Origin: a bacterium
GTDB taxonomy: Bacteria > Bdellovibrionota > FAC87 > UBA2466
NCBI GenBank assembly: GCA_022842225.1
Contig: JALHPX010000056.1
Coordinates: forward strand, 776-11,309
Length of the DNA stretch: 10,534 nucleotides
Direction: 5' to 3'
How positions within the stretch are numbered: position 1 is the first letter of the stretch; each line of letters begins with the position of its first letter. Shown here one piece after another: positions 7,467-10,534 of this stretch. The position numbers and the translations under genes are program-made. The notes under the pieces were generated by a model. That model was not told the origin of the DNA. It worked only from the letters and a program-made list of their open reading frames with translations, and ran no database searches.

Positions 7467-8201
7467 ATGCACGGAATAAGAATTTGGGGCCTAGCTTTTC
7501 TGATGGCAGGCGCTGGGCCATGCGAAGCTTTGGCGGGGTCTTCCCCGTGCTGGAAGATCATGGGACTTCTGGCACTGACATTACTCCTGCCGCCAGACTC
7601 TCCGAAGCGCAGTCTGAACCTCAAGCTGCCCTCGCAGACTTTTGTGAGTCGCCCGATTGAATTTCAAGTCAGACAACCCAATGGAGATCCTGGGGAAATC
7701 CCGATCTTTGACAGTGGTTGGGTCCACCACCAAATCGCGGCGCAAATTAAAACAGTCCTAGCCAAGGAACAACCTTCCCTCAGCGCCGAGCAAGGCTGGG
7801 GGGCGCCCGGATGGTTAGTGAAAATCGATAAGTTCTTTTTAGAGAAAGCCGCGTCGGGTGAGTTGTACCTGCGCATTGTCGGCCCGTACTTCGATATCAC
7901 TTCTACCGAAGGCCTCGACCGCGACGAGCTTTTCTCGGGGGAGCCGCAGACAGCATCGTTTCGTTTTACAAAAATCTACCCGGACATGGGCACGGCTACC
8001 GTTCATGTCTCCGCCACGGCGCTGTACGACGGCGAATCCCGCACTTTTACGCTCGATAAACTCGATGGATCGGTGGAAGTGAAGAATTCACTTTTCTACC
8101 AAAGCGATGATTTCTCAGTCGGCCCGTGGGTTGCTCTACCTATGGAGACCACCACCAGCACGTTCTCGTCCGGGGCACGCGAGCCCATTACCAATAACTA
8201 G
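7467..8201 (+). CDS. Putative exported protein of unknown function
   Basis: I recognise no family for this 244-residue protein. The N-terminus has two hydrophobic stretches, residues 7-17 with a possible signal-peptidase site after EALA (about 20-23), and residues 31-41 (IMGLLALTLLL). If translation starts at the internal ATG 7560 (M32, preceded by GGAAGA), only the second would act as the export signal. The rest is soluble-looking and mixed alpha/beta, with a strand-rich second half (for example LVKIDKFFLE and GELYLRIVGPYF). The AGGCGG before ATG 7467 is only one base away, an unusually short spacing, so the start is uncertain. It follows the barrel-like gene by 61 bp on the same strand, consistent with co-transcription and an envelope role. 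Its last 14 bases overlap the end of the convergent ferredoxin gene. Confidence 0.65.
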   Translation: MHGIRIWGLAFLMAGAGPCEALAGSSPCWKIMGLLALTLLLPPDSPKRSLNLKLPSQTFVSRPIEFQVRQPNGDPGEIPIFDSGWVHHQIAAQIKTVLAKEQPSLSAEQGWGAPGWLVKIDKFFLEKAASGELYLRIVGPYFDITSTEGLDRDELFSGEPQTASFRFTKIYPDMGTATVHVSATALYDGESRTFTLDKLDGSVEVKNSLFYQSDDFSVGPWVALPMETTTSTFSSGAREPITNN

Positions 8202-8475
8202 CCCGCACCGTACAATCCCCTAACACGAGCGTCACACACGACACCCGATCCGTCAGCGCGCGGCCTTGCGCCTGTAACAAGTCGCGTTCCTTCTGCGTCT
8301 GTTTGGAGAGATGATCGGCGCCTTCTACAATTTCCAGGTTGCACTTGCCGCAAACGAAAACTTCATCGCAGCTTGCCGCGACGGGTAAACCCGCGCGCTT
8401 GGCGGCTTGAAAGAGGGTCGTGCCATCGGGGACTTCGATGCTGCGACCCGAGGGCTGAAATTTTACTTTGGGCAT
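8188..8475 (-). CDS. Small 2Fe-2S ferredoxin (Fer2 domain)
   Basis: A 95-residue electron carrier with a plant/adrenodoxin-type 2Fe-2S domain. The cluster ligands are C36, C42, C45 and C80, spaced C-x5-C-x2-C-x34-C, with the typical core SCDEVFVCGKC. An extra cysteine, C88, lies eight residues after the last ligand. A beta-grasp start (MPKVKFQPSG and the DGTTLFQAAKRAGLPV region) matches the family. The chain is near minimum length, with no added domain. The frame is open to 8508, but that longer start would begin in moxR. ATG 8475 begins at the conserved first strand, with GGAAAAAGA upstream. It is divergent from moxR across 32 bp and overlaps the preceding exported-protein gene by 14 bp tail to tail. 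Its redox partner is not in the window. The family call is firm; the pathway is unknown. Confidence 0.9.
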   Translation of the reverse strand: MPKVKFQPSGRSIEVPDGTTLFQAAKRAGLPVAASCDEVFVCGKCNLEIVEGADHLSKQTQKERDLLQAQGRALTDRVSCVTLVLGDCTVRASYW

Positions 8476-8495
8476 ACGGATCTTTTTCCACTCGT

Positions 8496-8507
8496 TATAA
8501 TAGGCCA
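8496..8507 (+). promoter_or_regulatory. Consensus -10 box giving a likely leaderless moxR mRNA
   Basis: TATAAT at 8496-8501 is a perfect sigma-70-type -10 hexamer, and six bases separate it from the moxR ATG at 8508. A start at the usual distance falls on the A of that codon, so the transcript would have no leader. AGG at 8502-8504 could be a weak ribosome site if transcription began further upstream. No good -35 box is seen (catacg at the 17-base position). The same AT-rich block reads TATTAT on the other strand, where it could serve the divergent ferredoxin gene. Confidence 0.45.
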
Positions 8508-9506
8508 ATGCAACAAGACGAACTTCTATTAAAAGATTCTAAGTTAGTTACCGGCGTTCTTGAAGAAATGGGACAGGTGATTGTGGGGCAGCGAGATATG
8601 ACGCGCTCGCTCTTAATCGGCCTGCTCACTGGCGGCCATGTGCTCCTCGAGGGCCTACCCGGACTGGCTAAAACGCTTGCGGTGAAGACTCTTTCAAAAG
8701 TTCTCGACGCGAAGTTCCAACGGATTCAGTTTACGCCGGATCTGCTGCCGTCGGACTTAATCGGCACCATGATTTACCGCGAACAAACGGGAGAGTTTGT
8801 TCCAAAAAAGGGGCCCATCTTTGCCAATATCGTCTTGGCGGATGAGATCAACCGCGCGCCCGCGAAGGTGCAAAGCGCCCTGCTTGAAGCCATGGCGGAA
8901 CGCCAAGTGACCATCGGCGAGCAAACGTTTGCACTTGAAGAACCCTTCCTCGTTCTGGCGACGCAAAACCCGATTGAACAAGAAGGCACCTACCCTCTTC
9001 CGGAAGCGCAGTTAGATCGCTTTATGTTTAAGCTGCGAGTGGGTTACCCCTCGCGGGAGGAAGAGAAATTAATTTTGGAGCGCCTGGGCGGACAAAAACT
9101 CCCAGAAGCCAAGCAGGTTCTCACTGCCGCGGCGATTTTGGAAATGCGCCCGCACCTCGACCGCATGTATGTCGACGATCGGGTGAAGGAATATATCTTG
9201 CGCCTCGTGGTAGCAACTCGCTCCGACGGTGAGATCGCAGCGAACGAAGCGGATGCCAAGGTACTCAAAGAAATCCGCGCAGCGATCCGCATCGGCGCTT
9301 CGCCGCGTGCCACTTTGTTTTTAAATCACGCGTCAAAGGCCAATGCACTCTTAGAAGGCCGTAGCTATGTGATTCCCGACGATATCAAGGTGATTGCCGC
9401 AGAGGTGCTGCGCCATCGCCTGATACTGACCTTCGAAGCCGAAGCCGATCGCATCACGGTGGATGAAGTGATCCGCCGCTTGCTCGATACGGTGGTCGTG
9501 CCCTAG
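8508..9506 (+). CDS. moxR: MoxR-family AAA+ ATPase
   Basis: A 332-residue cytoplasmic MoxR-type AAA+ ATPase. Members of this family act as chaperone-like motors, often with VWA-domain proteins, in assembly or activation of other proteins. Seen: Walker A GLPGLAKT (49-56), Walker B VLADEIN (D112, E113), a sensor-1 block ATQNP (N154) followed by EGTYPLPEAQLDRF, and a C-terminal helical lid with ASPRATL. Length is normal. The frame is open upstream to 8373, but that part would lie across the ferredoxin gene. ATG 8508 gives the standard family start. The next gene begins three bases after the stop, so moxR and the DUF58 gene are almost surely co-transcribed and translationally linked. That order is the usual moxR-DUF58-VWA/Bat arrangement. 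The client of this system is unknown. Confidence 0.95.
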   Translation: MQQDELLLKDSKLVTGVLEEMGQVIVGQRDMTRSLLIGLLTGGHVLLEGLPGLAKTLAVKTLSKVLDAKFQRIQFTPDLLPSDLIGTMIYREQTGEFVPKKGPIFANIVLADEINRAPAKVQSALLEAMAERQVTIGEQTFALEEPFLVLATQNPIEQEGTYPLPEAQLDRFMFKLRVGYPSREEEKLILERLGGQKLPEAKQVLTAAAILEMRPHLDRMYVDDRVKEYILRLVVATRSDGEIAANEADAKVLKEIRAAIRIGASPRATLFLNHASKANALLEGRSYVIPDDIKVIAAEVLRHRLILTFEAEADRITVDEVIRRLLDTVVVP

Positions 9507-9509
9507 CGC

Positions 9510-10394
9510 ATGAAAACGACTTCACAACGCCTGCGCCGTGCTGCGGAGACTTTAGAAATCCGCACGCGCCGCCATGTGACGGCTCTACTTTCGGGCAATT
9601 CCCGCAGCCCATTTCGCGGCAGTGGCATGCAATTCAAAGAGTTCCGCCACTATGAGGAAGGCGACGATATCCGGCACATGAGCTGGCCGGTTACAGCCCG
9701 CACGGGTCGAGCCACGATCAAAATTTACGAGGAAGACCGCGAGCGCGATGTCGTGCTGCTCGTCGACACGAGCGGATCTGCGCTTTTCTCGAGCCAGCGC
9801 GGCTCGCGGCTGGAGATGTTTTCGGATCTTGTCGCAGTCCTTGGCCTATCTGCTGTTCAAGGCGGGGATAAATTTGGCGTGCTGCATTTTAGTAACAAGC
9901 CCGTGGAGTTCCGACCGCCTCGGCGTAACCGTGAGCAGGTTTTAGGCGCAGCCCTCAAGCTGCTCAATATTTCTCCCGAAGGGCAGCCCAGCGATCTGCG
10001 GACCACGCTCTCGTTTTTGCAAACCGCGCTGAAAAATCGGGCCATTTTATTTGTCATCTCGGATTTTAATTTACCCGATTTTCGACGAGAGCTGGTGGCG
10101 TTGAGTCGTCGCCACGAAGTAATCTTGCTCCATGCCTTTGATGATTGGGAACAAGGGCGCGCACTTCCCGGCGGCATAGTCGAAGCCTGGGATCCCGAAA
10201 CACAGAAATTTTGGTTACTCGACACGAGTTCTCGTTCCACGAGACAGATATTGGAACAAGGCTACGCGCAGAAGGTGGGCTACTTAAATGAAGTGGCTCG
10301 CCTTTCTCGAGCAGATTACTTGGGACTCTGTTTGCAAGATGATTACCTTAAGAAGCTGGTACATTTTTTTCATCGCCGCGCTCTGGGCCGTTAA
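9510..10394 (+). CDS. DUF58 protein with von Willebrand factor A-like domain
   Basis: A 294-residue protein of the DUF58 family, the regular partner of MoxR ATPases. The family signature is seen in KEFRHYEEGDDIRHMSWPVTA (about 43-63), where the usual IDW appears as MSW, followed by a VWA-like fold. The metal-site motif DTSGS (D86, S88, S90) and the later ISDF (D185) suggest an intact MIDAS, so divalent-metal-dependent protein binding is likely. No membrane segment is seen, so this is the short cytoplasmic type. It begins three bases after the moxR stop without a clear ribosome site, implying coupling. Its last 56 bases overlap the start of the next gene. In studied relatives, MoxR/DUF58/Bat loci affect stress tolerance and envelope integrity, but the function here is not shown by the sequence. 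Confidence 0.93.
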   Translation: MKTTSQRLRRAAETLEIRTRRHVTALLSGNSRSPFRGSGMQFKEFRHYEEGDDIRHMSWPVTARTGRATIKIYEEDRERDVVLLVDTSGSALFSSQRGSRLEMFSDLVAVLGLSAVQGGDKFGVLHFSNKPVEFRPPRRNREQVLGAALKLLNISPEGQPSDLRTTLSFLQTALKNRAILFVISDFNLPDFRRELVALSRRHEVILLHAFDDWEQGRALPGGIVEAWDPETQKFWLLDTSSRSTRQILEQGYAQKVGYLNEVARLSRADYLGLCLQDDYLKKLVHFFHRRALGR

Positions 10395-10521
10395 CCCTAG
10401 CTGGGCGGGGCTGACACAGGAATTGAAGCCGGAAGCCGTTGCGCCCGGTCAGCGGGCTATTTTCACCATTCGCCTCGATCAGGCCGATCTGGAAGGCGTC
10501 GACCTCGCGGACGATGCCAAC
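10339..10521 (+). CDS. N-terminal fragment of a secreted BatD-like or DUF4381-like protein (cut by contig end)
   Basis: An open frame begins at ATG 10339, inside the 3' end of the DUF58 gene, and is still open at the contig end. The first 61 codons are genuine. They encode a signal sequence with a short basic start (R5), a hydrophobic core at about 8-18, and a likely signal-peptidase I site after PSWA (about residues 20-23). The mature start is GLTQELKPEAVAPGQRAIF. An Ala/Pro-rich start followed by a beta-strand with 'PGQ..IFTIRL' resembles the first Ig-like domain of BatD proteins, and position after moxR-DUF58 fits. A DUF4381-type protein is an alternative. It overlaps the DUF58 gene by 56 bases. 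The final codons read from 10522 onward come from adapter sequence and should be ignored. Confidence 0.65.
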
Positions 10522-10534
10522 AGATCGGAAGAGC
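10522..10534 (+). other. Illumina TruSeq adapter remnant
   Basis: The last 13 bases are AGATCGGAAGAGC, identical to the part shared by the read-1 and read-2 TruSeq adapters. It ends exactly where the two adapters diverge, which is where an assembler would stop at a fork. This is a sequencing artefact rather than genome, and it adds four false codons to the final open frame. Confidence 0.95.

Noticed and set aside
8373..8507. Upstream extension of moxR to an earlier ATG
   Set aside because: The added 45 residues are Arg/Cys-rich, unlike MoxR, and lie over the ferredoxin gene.
1..10534. tRNA genes, CRISPR arrays, insertion sequences, phage or toxin-antitoxin modules
   Set aside because: No cloverleaf, regular spaced repeat, transposase, terminal inverted repeat or paired small ORFs were seen. 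The coding content is contiguous and intact.

Overview
The window is a contig fragment of moderate GC from a Gram-negative bacterium. Evidence for an outer membrane is a LolC/LolE-type lipoprotein-release permease and a secreted protein with a beta-barrel-like C-terminus. The combination of a PgpH-type 7TM-HD phosphodiesterase, a class I (archaeal-type) lysyl-tRNA synthetase and a MoxR-DUF58 locus fits a deltaproteobacterial or Bdellovibrionota-like lineage. That placement is inference from gene content only; no rRNA or other taxonomic marker is present.

Layout. (1) Positions 57-2925, plus strand: pgpH (c-di-AMP phosphodiesterase) followed by ybeY (rRNA-processing endoribonuclease). (2) Positions 2937-4749, minus strand: an unknown proline-rich, acidic, membrane-anchored protein followed by a LolC/E-like permease. 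This operon converges on ybeY, and a likely terminator for it lies inside the ybeY 3' end. (3) Positions 4798-6477, plus strand: class I LysRS, divergent from the lol operon across 48 bp and possibly expressed from a near-leaderless transcript. (4) Positions 6605-8201, plus strand: two exported proteins without a recognised family, the first with barrel-like features. (5) Positions 8188-8475, minus strand: a small 2Fe-2S ferredoxin. (6) Positions 8508 to the end, plus strand: moxR, a DUF58/VWA protein, and the first 61 codons of a secreted BatD-like protein, tightly packed or overlapping like a co-translated operon. A consensus -10 box sits where transcription would begin at the moxR start codon.

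The last 13 bases (10522-10534) are identical to the shared start of the Illumina TruSeq adapters. They are almost certainly not genomic, so the final gene is cut by an assembly artefact.

Most genes are recognisable housekeeping or envelope functions, and I see no phage, transposon, CRISPR array, tRNA or defence island. The less familiar parts are the acidic Pro-rich LolC partner, the two exported proteins at 6605-8201, the apparently leaderless promoters, and the unfinished MoxR-DUF58 operon.
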